A DNA stretch of 64,000 bases from Micromussa lordhowensis (Eukaryota; Cnidaria; Anthozoa; Scleractinia; Lobophylliidae). Below are positions 1 to 11,110 of the stretch, piece after piece. Below the pieces are notes generated by a model. That model was given only the letters and a program-made list of their open reading frames with translations. It did no database searches and was not told the origin of the DNA. Within the stretch, counting starts at the first letter, position 1. Every line of letters starts with the position of its first letter. Location of the stretch: positions 3,674,865-3,738,864 of the forward strand of contig OZ026603.1 of NCBI GenBank assembly GCA_964020085.1, given 5' to 3'. Position numbers and translations under genes: made by a program.

Positions 1-611
1 AGTAAAGGCTGTCACGGAGAAGCGTGCTCCAAAGTCGGACAATTACTTCTCAATCCTGCTGAAGAATGCACAACTGGTTCACACCCGCATCGCCTTGATG
101 TTGTTTCGTGTATGTATAGCGAAGATATTTGTAGCGTTAACTCTAAGGTAGAGGCCAAGAAAACTTGAAACGTAATTTCAAGATATTTCAAAATACACTT
201 TGCTTGTCAACTAAAAGAACAGCGGAATCATTTCTTGTACAAGAACCAACCAGCTAAGTTTGGTTCAATGGATTCTGGATATTCGCTTTACAGCGTGCCA
301 GAGACTTGTTTGGAAACCGTGCATATCTTACAGACATTGTTTGCACTTCGTGAGCAATTCAATAATCGAAGTTTGATGTTCAAGCAACTTATAAGGTCAG
401 AACTACTGCACTCACTCGATCAAGGCTCATTTTGTAAACCTCACAACCTGGTTTCGTGCTTAAATCTAGTTTACTGCCATGTAAACAAGTAAGCTCCTAA
501 TACTTTGTCTTATATACTGCACTTCGTACTTTTATAGACGTCACATAATGCCAGATGTATTTAGGTTAAAAACGCTAAGTAGGATACATTGTGGGGGTGG
601 AGTAAGGGTAA
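1..611. other. Unassigned sequence at window start
   Basis: Two overlapping frames stay open over roughly the first 150-170 bases. One contains several cysteines, and a possible GT donor lies near base 108. Neither frame resembles a protein I know, so this could be the tail of an exon from a gene outside the window or chance. I see nothing else to base 611. Confidence 0.3.
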
Positions 612-678
612 GTGACGCCGGAATAGTGCGTGACGCCGGAATAGTACGTGACACCGGAATAGCACGTGACGCCGGGAC
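612..678. repeat. 18-bp tandem repeat, about 4 units
   Basis: The unit GTGACGCCGGAATAGTRC occurs about 3.7 times with single-base changes. It is markedly more GC-rich and CpG-rich than the surrounding AT-rich DNA. No gene is adjacent on either side. Confidence 0.85.
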
Positions 679-1404
679 ATGTTCCCGGAAACTGTAGAGG
701 GACTCTAATTATCTTTGGTGTGGCTCAGAAAAACTACTTCTCGTAGTACTGACAATTGTATCAATAAATCTGTAGTCACACAGTTTGACTGAAAAAAAGA
801 TATAGCCGATGCAGCTGCTTTGAAAAACTGAAGTTCAGTTACCCTTCTGTCACTTTTCACAAATTACTGAGAATAAATGTTTGTCTTGGCATGCATTTGA
901 GCATTTCCGAACTTTTAACACTTTTCCTAACTGATGAGTTTCTAGTGCGCTAAGTTTTTAACATAACCGATTAAAATTAACAATGCATTAGAATGCACGA
1001 ATTCCTCAAAATAGATTACTTTCAAATGTATATATTATATAAAAACTAAGTCATCATGTTATATAACATGTCAATGTTGTTACAGTCCAGTCATTAAGCT
1101 GTATGTCATGTTTGTTTTACTCTAAAGAAAATTCAGAGCACATAAGAAAACACGAAAACCTCTGAGGAATGCGTGACAAAAAATAATAAAAAATAAACTT
1201 TGAAAGAACTGACTCACTGTTCAGAAAGAACGTTACATAAGGGCACGCTTGTTTTTCAAAGGACATTTCGGGCTGAGCCACTGGCCTCAATAATATAAGC
1301 ATGTATTATTGGAGTAAAGAGACAGTCGAATTCATAACGTTAACATATATGCTATTACGTGGTTGTGATATTATAGTGTTAGTCAAAGTAAATAAATTTG
1401 CTAA
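679..1404. other. No recognisable feature
   Basis: AT-rich sequence with only short open frames and no recognisable protein, terminal repeat or RNA gene. Confidence 0.5.
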
Positions 1405-1625
1405 AAGCAGAGATCCATGGCAACAGCCGGCCATTTCATTCTGTTCTGGGCAAGCTTTTCTACCTCCTGGTGTAGCCAGCGTTAACCGCCTTGTCGTCCA
1501 CGGTTCTCCTCTAGTTGTTTCTGGGATGGCTTTGGCTCCTCCCGTTTCCCCTGGGGGGCTCCACCTCAACGCGTGCTTGGTGACATCACTGGTCTGTTCT
1601 CTGAGCGCGTGCTCGGGATCCAACG
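1405..1625 (-). pseudogene. LINE reverse-transcriptase C-terminal tail (remnant)
   Basis: Minus-strand translation gives fragments in more than one frame that resemble the tail of non-LTR retrotransposon polyproteins. These include an ALRWSPPG-type stretch, a Gly/Arg/Lys-rich linker and an EVEKLAQNRMKW-type ending, like the basic linker and 'AQDRxxWR' end of RTE/CR1-like elements. Frame changes are needed to read it, so it is dead. Only the 3' end is present, as expected from 5'-truncated LINE insertion. The family assignment is from memory of the motif. Confidence 0.5.
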
Positions 1626-2651
1626 GCCCACTTGAACTTTACAAGAAATGATGTTAGTGACTGTAAAAGTCTGTTTGCTATCGAAATATTTTGGCTGTAG
1701 TTTTAAGTGATTTGGTAGTAACTCGTTCTCCCGAATCATTTCTAGTTTTCGAAGTGGTCACTTAGACCTACACTCATATATCAAAATTCTCAGTATTCAA
1801 AGCCATCGGAGCATACTTCGTTATTCAGTCTACTTTGGTGCGATAATATAGGAAAACTTGTAGAAAGGAAGCGTAAACCTCTGGATCGCGTTGGAATAAA
1901 GATACTTTCAAACTTGGCCCATTTTCTTGCATGCTGTCACTAACTACAGATTAGACTACGGCAGGGTGCTGGGCTCCTGACTACGCGTAGTCTCTCATTC
2001 GCTCGTCGAGCGAGACCACCAGAGAAAAAAGAATGACTGCTCGAATTCCTGGGGCTAAGAAGCGCGGCTCTCATCATTTTACGCAGCGATTTTTTCTCGT
2101 GGTTTTCTTTCGTGTCAAGCACGACGGACTAAACAAAAGAGGGACCGCTCGTAGTCTGTCTACAGATCATATGGAATTTATATCCCTGATCCCCGGGCAT
2201 CACCGGTGTTTATTCCACTTATAAAAAGGGTTTCAGTGTCACATACCTAGCCCCTCGGTTACGACGTTATATCGGTCTCTCCCGTCTGTTGGTTGCCTTA
2301 ATAAGTCTTATAACTGAGCGACGTCAGTGGTCGCCTATGGTTTTTACTTCTGCGCAGTACGCGGGAGTTTGTAAATTGAGTAAGGTTCAATCATTTAGCC
2401 AGCGCGAACACGGTACATGCGAGGCATCGAATTTATGTTTATGAGTCCTATAATCCCAGCCTATGAACATGGGCAAGAGATCAATTAGCTTTGAGAAGCG
2501 TTGCTACTGACAATGAAAATCTATCAAAAGCAAACAAACAATCTGTTCCTTAGCCTCCCACGCAGACGCTCTTAGGAGGTCGTCACACGTTTCTTCCCCA
2601 CAAAGTTGTGCAGAAGGGTTAAAGAACGGCATTCACCTGTCTTGACATAGT
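1626..2651. other. No recognisable feature
   Basis: No gene, repeat pair or RNA recognised. Short overlapping frames near 1940-2224 on both strands show no known domain. Confidence 0.4.
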
Positions 2652-3010
2652 GCTTCATGTCTTTGTCAACATGGTTGAGTAGAAAACAAGGAAGGCAACA
2701 CTCTGCTTTCCACCTCGCCCAGCACGACCTGTTTCCTGGATGAAGGCCTCAATATTTTTGGATAGCCCAAAGTGAACAGTGCGGTGGACACCTTTGCAAT
2801 CTACACCCATGCCAAAGGGAATTGTTGCTACCAACACTCTGACACAGGAATCTTCTCTCTGAAAACCATATCAGAACTGTTTCCTTGTTGTTTTTTTTCT
2901 GGCGAACATGAATGCACATTTCAAGAACAACATTTCTTGGACTCTTGGTGCTGTCTGCATACAGATCATTGCCCAGCATTCCTCTAATTGTAGAATAAAT
3001 CAAACCACAT
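2652..3010 (-). pseudogene. RecQ-like DNA helicase fragment
   Basis: Two minus-strand frames together resemble the second RecA-like lobe of a RecQ-family helicase. The downstream frame (2837-2655) reads through IPFGMGVDCKGVHRTVHFG and ends with the motif VI signature ETGRAGRGG, including the arginine finger region. The upstream frame (about 3003-2890) carries an IRGMLGNDLYADSTKSP-type stretch. They are joined only by a frame change and there is no helicase N-terminal lobe, so this is a truncated, frameshifted copy. RecQ-like fragments of this kind are common next to transposon remnants, and no surrounding gene is visible. A true exon of a live gene is unlikely. Confidence 0.7.
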
Positions 3011-3375
3011 TGTTTTATTGTTTGACAATAAATGATGGTGCGTTTAGCCTTACTCTTCAGCCCTTTAATTTATTATTATTTTATTTTATTATTCATCTGT
3101 CATAACGAAACTTTGGCAAGTTAAAAATTGGACAAGAGAGTTAAAGACAAAATGATACAGCAATTTAACGTATGCAAATTAAGCATAATTTTTTGGACTT
3201 ATTAATCCCAGCAAAATAAATAATTTCTCATTACTTGTCAATTCGCCAGCGTAAAGGACAAACAGGGAAGTCCGCAAAATGGCAGATTGACTTACTTAAA
3301 TTTTGTCCTAGATGTGAGAATAATAACGCGAATATTTAAATATTTCAATTTTCTAAAGCGAAACTTTCGCAATTA

Positions 3376-3497
3376 GGCCAATTTTCGATATATGAAAATT
3401 CAGCCTAAAACAATTAGGCTCTCGTGAATAACTACAGGGATTGTGGGGTAGAGAGGTCTATTGTGTTAGGCTGAATTTTGATATATCGAAATTGGTC
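3376..3497. mobile_element. Short MITE with about 33-bp inverted repeats
   Basis: The left arm (3376-3408, CCAATTTTCGATATATGAAA then TTCAGCCTAA) is repeated inverted at about 3464-3497 with two or three differences. The spacer is about 55 bp. No coding capacity. Confidence 0.75.
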
Positions 3498-4713
3498 TAT
3501 TGTTAGATTTTGCCTTTTAAATTCAAACAGCGTAAAATAGGTTTTTTGTAATAAACATTCCACCTAGAAATCATGGCAGTTTCTTGGATACCAGATTCTT
3601 TTCAGTCACCTTTCAGATTGCCCTTGGATAATCGCTCTTACTCTTCGCGGGGAAGAAGGATCATAAAGGAAAGTGCTCTTTATAAAAAAAAAGAATTCAC
3701 GCTGAGATTTTGTCTTGCAATTCAAGGTAAGGACTTAATTAAGAATAATTTACGGTTTGATCTTGCATTTTTTGAACGCAGGCGGTGTTAAAGTAATGTT
3801 GTTTTTTTGGCGCTGAACAATTCTCTTTCTTTTAACTCTGTTGACCCTACTTACCTTTTTATCGTGAAAAAATTCTACCACCATTTATTTGAGTTTAAAA
3901 AAGAACAGAAAAATGTAAAAAAAAAATATTGAGCCGGTAGGAAACGAAAGTCGTACTTTTTATCTTTTGATTTCAGTTTCAGTGGGAATGATATTTGTTT
4001 GGCAACGCAACAACTCGTTTCGATTTCATGGAAGACATAAATCAAGAGTGAGACTTTGTGTGGGTTTGCTGTAAAATTGCTTCTTTGTAACTAAACAAGG
4101 AAACCTTCACTGGCTGTAGTTAAATTCACTATTCAGGTTACTTGTAACAGCGTTAAGTTTGAGTCAGTTCATTCGTAAAACGTCATTGATGATTGCGTTG
4201 AATTTCGTAGAATATTGAAACCATTGATAAATCTGAAATTAGAATTTACATGCAACATTGTTCGTACTGAACGCATTTATATGAGGAAAAGAAATCGTAA
4301 GCTTTGCTTAGGCATTCGCGATTTAAAATCTATCTTGGACTGTAGGGCTAATCAGCTTATTCCCCATGAATTTGTTACTTTTAGGCCGAGCTTGAATTGA
4401 AACTTCACTACCCACAACTCGTCTCAGACCAAATTTCACTGAACATACTAATTTAAAAGTAAATCACGGAATTCTCGATGTTATTACAGTTTGTCGCCCA
4501 AAAATTATATCCGAAATGAGTAACCATGATTTGTTTTTATATTTCGTGAAAATACTCGCTGTTATATAGTAATGAACGACGTTGGATTAGAGCTGAGTCC
4601 CTCTTAGGGGTTTTCGAAATTCGGAATACAGGATATTTATGTCAAAACTTATTGGAATACACGATATCCGGGGAAAATCAGTGGGATATAGGATACTTAG
4701 ATCAGATATTTAA
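3498..4713. other. No recognisable feature
   Basis: AT-rich, with short frames (for example 3573-3791 and 4215-4400) that lack any family resemblance. I see no splice-supported exon or repeat pair. Confidence 0.4.
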
Positions 4714-4823
4714 CAATTATCCTGCGAAATCGCGCGGAATATTGTCTGATACTTAGCCGACGAGGCCGTAGGCCGAGTTGGCTAAAATCAGTCGATATTC
4801 CGCGAGATTGAGCAGGATAATTG
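4714..4823. repeat. Hairpin element (inverted repeat)
   Basis: CAATTATCCTGC at the left is mirrored by GCAGGATAATTG at the right, and imperfect pairing continues through GCGGAATAT/ATATTCCGC towards a GCCGTAGGC-centred loop. The whole 110 bp would fold into one long stem. This is a palindromic MITE type. Confidence 0.7.
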
Positions 4824-5121
4824 TTTTATTATTCAGCAAATTGATAACAAAACAGCCTAACATTTTTAAATATCTCTGTCGACATTTTCTCACTTCACTT
4901 TTTCTTCCCACGTACGAAGCTACGTATACCGCCGGATATCTGTTACCTACGGATGACAGATATCGAGAGCATCATGACCATATTTGGATAGTGTTACAAT
5001 TTGTTAAATAATAACCTGGGATATTGGGTAGGAAAATTATTGCTTTTCGCAATTGGAATTAACGGGATACGATAAGATCGTGAAATTGCATGGCTATTTT
5101 AAATTCCGCTCTCCTGGCCAG

Positions 5122-5335
5122 TTAAAGGAGTTCAGTCACAGTATTTTGATTTATTTTAGCCACGTCTAAAATTACCCTGAAAATAATAGTTCACTAAAAT
5201 AGAAAACGCTATAGAGATAGTAATAAACCATAAAGAAACAAGGATGGTTAACGACGGAGATCGAAGATTGACACGGATACAAATGACGAACTTAAAAAAT
5301 TTAGGCTAAACTTTTCAAGATGTGAAAAACGTGAA
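5122..5335 (+). repeat. Diverged copy of TTAA-flanked MITE (see 43064-43296)
   Basis: The sequence from TTAAAGGAGTTCAGTCACAG through the CAAGGATGGT and TTTAGGCTAAACTTTTCAA stretches matches, with many changes, the MITE at 43064-43296. The right terminal repeat is not recognisable here, so this is an older or truncated copy. Confidence 0.6.
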
Positions 5336-5850
5336 AAAAGGCTATGATTCAGGATTAGAAATGACGCGGTTTATCTCTTTTACAGATTCGATTTCCTTTC
5401 TATTTAGCTGTTTTTTCTCCGTTCGGACTGCAGCGTCTTGGACATGAAAATAATATAATTGGCTCATATTGAACGCAAAGGTTTTTTACCCGTGTGATTG
5501 CATCCAGCAAGCTTTAACAAACGTATCAAATGTCCCTCACATCCAACAGATTTTAAGATTATAATCTTAAAGCGGCTCAAAGTATTCGGCTTTCCCATGG
5601 GATGGAATTCTAGGCCATTCCAGCTTTTCAGATCACAGAGCTTCCATAGACGACTGTGTCGGTTTACACTTTAAGATTTTTATTCCTCGTGACTAAGCAA
5701 ACAATCACAACACGCCAGGCCAATTCTCGCAGTTTGGATACTAAAAAGTGCCGGCTCAGAAAGCTGAGAAAAATAATTCAATGATTTGATCTTTTGCCTA
5801 AAGCTTGCTTTCAACAATTACTTTCGAATAAAATTAATGGACAAGATTAA

Positions 5851-6246
5851 GGGCCTGTTTACATGGAGGTGGGGGACCCCAGGTAGGTGAGGCAACCCGC
5901 CTAGCCGTGGTCGAAAAATGTCCAGCGTTTACATGCAAACTTACAACCCCGGGGTCCCGGGGTGACTTTACTTGACGTTGTTGCGAATGGCGGACGAACG
6001 ATGCATTTTGGCGGTCAGTGTTATTTTATCTTTATTTTCTGCTCTCGCTGCAGCATTTCAATGCTGTGGCGTTTTACTGTCACTTTTGATGATACAAAGC
6101 CTCTGCCAGAGGCAGTTAACGGCCATATTGTTCTGGTTCAAATTTTTACGCGCTTTGGCGCGCTTGCAAATGTAACATGAACTCGACCCCGGCTAGGCGG
6201 GTTACCTCACCTACCTGGGGTCCCCCACCTCCATGTAAACAGGCCC
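5851..6246. mobile_element. PIF/Harbinger-like MITE, 396 bp
   Basis: Terminal inverted repeats of about 57 bp begin GGGCCTGTTTACATGGAGG and run through CCCCAGGTAGGTGAGG to CGCCTAGCCG, with about one mismatch between ends. TAA directly flanks both ends (5848-5850 and 6247-6249). A 3-bp TAA/TTA target duplication is the PIF/Harbinger signature. The interior has only short open frames (5962-6180) and no transposase, so it is non-autonomous. The near-identical ends suggest a fairly recent insertion. Confidence 0.85.
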
Positions 6247-6517
6247 TAAGAGGGCTCGCAAAAGTTAGACGTTTCGCCAGGAGCGCTCCCAATCCGTTTT
6301 GCGTTTCACACTGAATTTAAGAGATACAAACCTTCATTGGGATTAATTTTCTCACGACTCCACACTCCGTAGGAGGATCCAATAACGAAAGAGGATAATG
6401 CACTTACGTCATTTTCCTTTTCATTTTTCATTTTTCATTTCATCATATTCCTCAGTGCTGTGTCGTTGCGTGTCTTAATTTTATGTCATTCCCCCTAAAG
6501 TTGAGAATGAAACTTAG

Positions 6518-6841
6518 GTCGTGTTCTATTGGGATCAACCGTTTCTGGTTCGATGGGTTGCTTGGGTATTTTCGTGTTCTATTGGAGAAAACTTGTTTCG
6601 GTTGGTTCGGTTGATGAATTTTTTCAACCACCTTCCAACCAGGTTGAAACGGTTGAAACGGTTGAAAAAGCATTTGCGTGATTATACCGCGTGATTGTAG
6701 CTCACATAAGCGCTATTCCCACGAGTTACTGCGTTTCAACTGAAAACGGTTGGAGCTAGCTCTAGTGTTCTATTGAGAAACGTCAACCGTATCAAACCAA
6801 ACCGGTTGCGGTTGTAACGGTTGATCCCAATAGAACACGAC
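6518..6841. mobile_element. MITE, about 320 bp
   Basis: GTCGTGTTCTATTGGGATCA at the left is mirrored by TGATCCCAATAGAACACGAC at the right. The interior contains several further GGTTGAAACGG-type motifs and a partial internal copy of the terminus (GTGTTCTATTG at about 6571). No coding capacity, and no clear target duplication was found. Confidence 0.75.
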
Positions 6842-7410
6842 GTAAATGTAATCACCGATAATGTGTTGAGATGACCCTATTAAGTCGAGTACAATTCGGA
6901 ATGCCAGTTGGCAAACTCCCTGAGAAATAACAAGCGTTACCGTACGAATAGCTTTTTCTACCATCCCATTCTTCGTTGATGTTTTGCTCTCGCTCCAATT
7001 TACGCGAGACCAGATCGCGGAAAAGCTCTTCGTGTGAATACTTGCTACACCGGCTACCCGAGAACCGGAATCAAGACCGAAATGAAGATTTCGAACATTC
7101 AAATCACAAAGATGACAGGAGGGAGATGAGTTTGAAATTGATTACCTTCGTTAGAGCGATTTTCAACTGAGTGTCGTAGAACTAAAACCAAAGTAATCAC
7201 TCTAGCCAACCACAAAGGACACAGACCAGACAGTGGACCAAGCAACACTCGTAGTAGTTTTCCGCACAAAGCGCGGAAAACGAATGAATCACGATTGGTT
7301 TTGGTTTACTTCTGATTGGATGAAAATCTGGCGTGATTTTTTTTTAGGCCAATCGCGTAGCTTAGTTGTTGCAACACCAGTTACTTTCAACGATCAAATG
7401 AAAATCGCTC
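6842..7410. other. Upstream region of the 7485 gene
   Basis: No gene recognised. The segment leads into the TATA box at 7411. It contains GATTGG/CCAAT-type motifs at about 7293, 7315 and 7350, common in metazoan promoters but not diagnostic. Confidence 0.35.
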
Positions 7411-7417
7411 TATATAA
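7411..7417 (+). promoter_or_regulatory. TATA box of the secreted protein gene
   Basis: TATATAA lies 74 bp upstream of the ATG at 7485. A start site about 30 bp downstream would give a 5' leader of about 45 nt. A competing reading is that TTGCAG at 7441-7446 is a splice acceptor. Confidence 0.5.
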
Positions 7418-7484
7418 TCAGTTTTATGGTTTTGTAATAATTGCAGGTCTAGTCCCCGAAACAGTTTCAAGAAAAGAGTTCCAG

Positions 7485-7826
7485 ATGAAGATCTGCATCG
7501 TCCTCTTTGTGTTGGTAACGCTGACCACCTACTGCCGTGGGCGCACCCGATGGCGCATGATCGAATATGATGATAAAGCGGTCGAAGAGACAAGGGCTTA
7601 CAAACAGTGCATGAGGGAATGTAAAGAGATCTGCCAAGGGTCTGATACTTGCAGAGCGCAAAAAGATCCTGAAACGCTCTGCCGGAATGGTTCGGACGAC
7701 GGTTTCAAGGTGGATGATAAATCATTCCATGGCTGTGGACACCTCATCACAACTGCGGATCAACCTGAGAAACCGAAGCGTCCTTTTGAAGTGTCTGATC
7801 TGTGGAAGTTGTTCGAAGCAAAGTAA
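7485..7826 (+). CDS. Small secreted cysteine-containing protein (113 aa), unrecognised
   Basis: I chose the ATG at 7485 because it opens with a clear signal peptide (MKICIVLFVLVTLTTYCRG); the frame upstream of it is featureless. The predicted mature protein of about 94 residues is charged. It has six cysteines after the signal, spaced C-x3-C-x3-C-x5-C, then two more distal ones, followed by a Lys/Pro-rich stretch and the C-terminal SDLWKLFEAK. The first four cysteines sit in a likely helical segment. A variant poly(A) signal ATTAAA lies near 8031. No intron is needed, so it may be a single-exon gene with the TATA box at 7411. I do not recognise the family. A structural, mucus or defence peptide would all fit, and the cysteine pattern does not match a toxin family I could defend. 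Confidence 0.6.
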   Translation: MKICIVLFVLVTLTTYCRGRTRWRMIEYDDKAVEETRAYKQCMRECKEICQGSDTCRAQKDPETLCRNGSDDGFKVDDKSFHGCGHLITTADQPEKPKRPFEVSDLWKLFEAK

Positions 7827-9301
7827 TCTTTCATGCGGGGAAAAAAAAAACATTTCTTTAGTTGTAAACAGTAGCACGAACAAAATCGAGACCCCTTGAC
7901 GGCAGTTGCTATCTCATGTAGAAAATTGTTTCTTCAGTTGTAGAATTAGAGTGAAAATTAATGTTTCAAGCATTTGCTATGATGACTCTGCTTAAACTCT
8001 TGGTTGTAACTACGAACCTAAGAGATCTTGATTAAATGAATGAATGGGATGTGAGTTATTTATCAGTTTTATCTCTGCGTGCTTAATCAGCTGGGATAAA
8101 AACTTAATATATTCCAACAATATAGGGGAGGGAAAGGGGAAAACGACTGCGCGAAGCGAGTGAGCGTGACGCGTGACGGGTGAGCGTGAGGGTAGGTGAC
8201 GCCTGCAAGGATGCTATTGTTTTCTTCATTCCGCCCCCTAATTAAATATGCAAAACTCACTCAACTGTGGAGTGTCTAGCTGTCAAAATTATCCAATCAG
8301 AATTACGCCGCTTTTTTCGCGGCAAAGTGCAAAGGCGCCAAGAGGTTCTCGTTCCTTCCTCCTCTCCTCCAAATCCTATACCTCCCTTTCCCTTCCTAGC
8401 CCTAACGGCCTGCCACGCAGGCTACCAACAATATAGCAGTGAAGTACGTTTGGAGAATACTTAAAATCATCATGGAGAAGATATTTTCGAAACGCTTAAG
8501 TATATTTTGAAAGTTCAAAACGGAGACGAGCAAGGCAACGACTCGAAGAGAGACATTTCTGGAACTTGGGACAAAAGGGGGACTCGATGGGGGACCGTTA
8601 GTCGTATTACTGGCCTAAAATTTAGCCGTAAGGCATAAAAGATTGGAAAATTTAACCGTTACTCATAAAAATTGTTAACCATGAAAAAAAAAATTAGAAA
8701 GAGAAAGTGTCAACTTGTCATATCAAGACTTTTTTTGAGTGTCTTGTGGCTTGGTAATACAAACATATTATTATAATACTTTCTTCCATCCCGGACCTTA
8801 AATATGTTATATAGTAATCAAAACAAATTTCCAACTTTTTAAACAATGAAAATTATCTTTTTAACTTTTTCATTAAAGCGATCGTAATTAATTCCTAAGA
8901 TTTCTGTTAACCGTAATGGAAATAAATTAACCATAAGCCGCAAAAAAAACCAAAATATTAAAAAAGCCACCATCCCATTGAGACCCTAAAGGCGGCCGTA
9001 AAGTAACAGAAACACCTGTCATTGAGTATTGCCATCGAAACAAAAAGTAATTACTATACTAACATCAAGACTTCCAGACTTTCGGACTTTCGGATAGCTT
9101 CACAGAAAAAGTGAGCACCAACTCACGACACCAACTCTGTAATGGCAGCCATGTTGGATTTTTAGACTTATGCAATTTGCTCTCTTCTTCATCTCTTCGT
9201 CCTGTTTTGGCGTCAATTTTGACCAAAATTTATTTTTTTACTTAATCCATGAGACGAAAATATCGAAATATAAACTTCATTCCATCCCCTTTGGCGTTTT
9301 G
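7827..9301. other. 3' flank and unassigned sequence
   Basis: After the 3' end of the secreted protein gene there is AT-rich DNA. A locally GC-rich GTGAGCGTGACG-type stretch lies near 8150-8205, and A-rich runs at 8680-8970. No domain, RNA gene or clean repeat pair was seen. Confidence 0.35.
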
Positions 9302-9460
9302 AGGTCTGAAGAGCTTTCTTATGCTGTAGTACAAACCTGGCGTGTTGATGCTTTAATGCAGTACTACCGAAAGCGAAATCTTAGGGTCTCTGGTACCAAA
9401 GCTGAGCTCGTTACTCGTGTATTTGTCCCTTTTGAAATGGCTATTCCGATAGAGGGCCTT
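9302..9460 (+). pseudogene. SAP-domain fragment
   Basis: Inside an open frame from 9170, residues of the type WRVDALMQYYRKRNLRVSG followed by TKAELVTRVF match the SAP DNA-binding fold: helix, then the LxVSGxKAELxxR turn and helix. SAP domains of this sort occur at the start of mobile-element proteins in cnidarian genomes as well as in cellular chromatin proteins. Nothing recognisable follows, so this is most likely a relic or an isolated exon. Confidence 0.5.
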
Positions 9461-9771
9461 CTGCAAAGAAGAAGATGTCCCATACATTGCATGAAAGAAC
9501 AAAGTTAATGAAAATGCCTGACGGAGTTTTTTTTGCCGGATCCTTTGGTCTTGACACAGGGAGCACACGATCTTGCTGAGTAGGAAGAGAGTAAATAAAT
9601 GAAAAACAATAGTTTACCTTTGTCTCCTCCTATCACAAAAGCAAGTAATAGTTCTCATTTTCATTTTCCTCTAATTTTTTTGTTCTCTGCTTTCCCAGCC
9701 ATGCAGTATCACATATCTTTTTTTCATACCTTTTCTCATCTTAGAAATTTAAAACAATGCGTTCACCGTGG

Positions 9772-9892
9772 AGTCACTACGCCACAAGTACAGCAACGTG
9801 TTTAATTTGGTCCGATCAGCAAAGTTAAGCCCTGTTCAACGTGGATAGTGCTTGGATGGGTGACCAAATTTGAATAGCCCGTATTGGAAGAA
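9772..9892 (+). rRNA. 5S rRNA-derived sequence (pseudogene or 5S-type SINE head)
   Basis: The stretch contains the most conserved blocks of eukaryotic 5S rRNA in the right order and spacing: GGTCCGATCAGCAAAGTTAA (5S has GTCCGATCACCGAAGTTAAGC), then GGATAGTGCTTGGATGGGTG and ACC (5S has TTAGTACTTGGATGGGTGACC). These are the internal promoter elements. The outer helix I sequences are poorly conserved, and the helix IV/V region is altered. A T-run follows at 9895-9902, which could terminate RNA polymerase III. The divergence argues against a functional 5S gene, so a pseudogene or a 5S-derived SINE is more likely. Confidence 0.7.
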
Positions 9893-10324
9893 CTGTTTTT
9901 TTTTCTTTTTCCCCTTCCTTTTCCAAGGCGATATCAAGGAGTGCAGAACTGCCATCCTTGTGTAATGTCGTTTCTTCTATTTATCAACTTTTTGTTCCTC
10001 ATTATGGCCGTATTTATGTGTATTTATTTAATAACGAATTACATTATCGTATGAATAAACAGCGGGAGATGTCGTTCGAATTCTCCTCAAATCTCTCGAC
10101 TGTTGATTTTTCAAAACATTTAATCATCGCTTGGATCATTCGAAAATTCATACAGCTCGTCAATTTTGTGACTTTCAGTGTCTTCTATTTTTTTCTCGGC
10201 AATCGAGTATGGCGGAACCTGTATGAGCGGACACTTTCGGGAAATGAGACTTCTATAATTACAAGCAGCTTCTATTTATGAAAACGTTAGTGCGAGAATT
10301 AATTCAATGTAGAACCTTTCTTCT
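9893..10324. other. No recognisable feature
   Basis: A 108-codon frame at 9958-10281 lacks a start context or family resemblance. If the 5S-like sequence heads a SINE, its body would lie here, but I cannot define an end. Confidence 0.3.
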
Positions 10325-10480
10325 TGTTTTATGCCGAGTCCGTTATGCTCGGTCCGTATTTTATAACTAGTCCGTAATGCTTAGTCCGCGTTTTATACCT
10401 GAGTCCGTGTTTTATACCCAGTCCGTAGTCCGTAGTCCGTACTCCGCAGTCCTTGTTTTATACTGACCGATACTCTGTCC
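10325..10480. repeat. AGTCCGT / GTTTTATAC short repeat cluster
   Basis: The words AGTCCGT and GTTTTATAC alternate about six to eight times with irregular spacing, including AGTCCGTAGTCCGTAGTCCG. This is a degenerate minisatellite directly upstream of the 21-bp array. Confidence 0.75.
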
Positions 10481-10496
10481 CAGTCTACTGGCGAGT

Positions 10497-11110
10497 AGCT
10501 GAATGTTTGAATCGCGGAACTGAATGTTTGAATCGCCGAACTGAATGTTTGAATCGAGGTGTTGGATAATTGCATTGAGCAAATGAATTTATGGATCGAG
10601 CAGTCCCAGTTTTAAACCTTGAAACTAAAGGGCGGAACATTTTAAACGACAAATAAAGCGTTTGCTCTCGAAATGTAGCGTTTGAATTGGAGAACTGAAT
10701 GTTTGAATCGAAGAATTGAATGTTTGAATCGAAGAATTGAATGTTTGAATCGGGGAATCGAATGTTTGAATCGGTGAATTGAACATTTCAATTGACGGAT
10801 TGAGTGTTTGAGTCAGAAGTCTGCATGCTTGAGTTGAGGAAACGCGTCTTCCAATTGAGGGTTTGAATGTTCGACTTCCAGGATTGATTGTCAGAAATGA
10901 AGAATTGCATGTTTGAATTAAAGGATGTAATGTTCGAACTAAACTATGGAACGTTTAAATATACGAATTGCATGTTTGAACTGAAGTATAGACTCTAGGG
11001 ATTCATGATATGCATGTTTCAATTAAAGAAATGCATGTTTGGATTAAAGGATCGAGTGTTCAAGACGAACAATTCCATGTTTGAAATCAAGGATCGAATG
11101 TTTGAACATG
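10497..11110 (+). repeat. Degenerate 21-bp minisatellite
   Basis: The unit GAATGTTTGAATCGNNGAAYT is clean in three consecutive copies at 10500-10560 and again at 10690-10790. It then decays into GTTTGAA/ATGTTTGAA echoes every 20 bases or so up to 11105. A non-repeat break lies at about 10580-10680. The array ends where the long duplicated segment begins. Confidence 0.85.

Noticed and set aside
1301..1651. 116-codon plus-strand frame as a gene
   Set aside because: The other strand carries the LINE tail, which explains the open frame.
5962..6180. Two overlapping 67-72-codon frames
   Set aside because: They lie inside a MITE and have no transposase similarity.
7485..7826. Venom toxin call for the small secreted cysteine protein
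   Set aside because: A signal peptide and cysteines alone are not enough. The spacing matches no toxin family I can name with confidence.
10497..11110. CRISPR array
   Set aside because: Short contiguous degenerate units without unique spacers, in an animal genome. It is a minisatellite.
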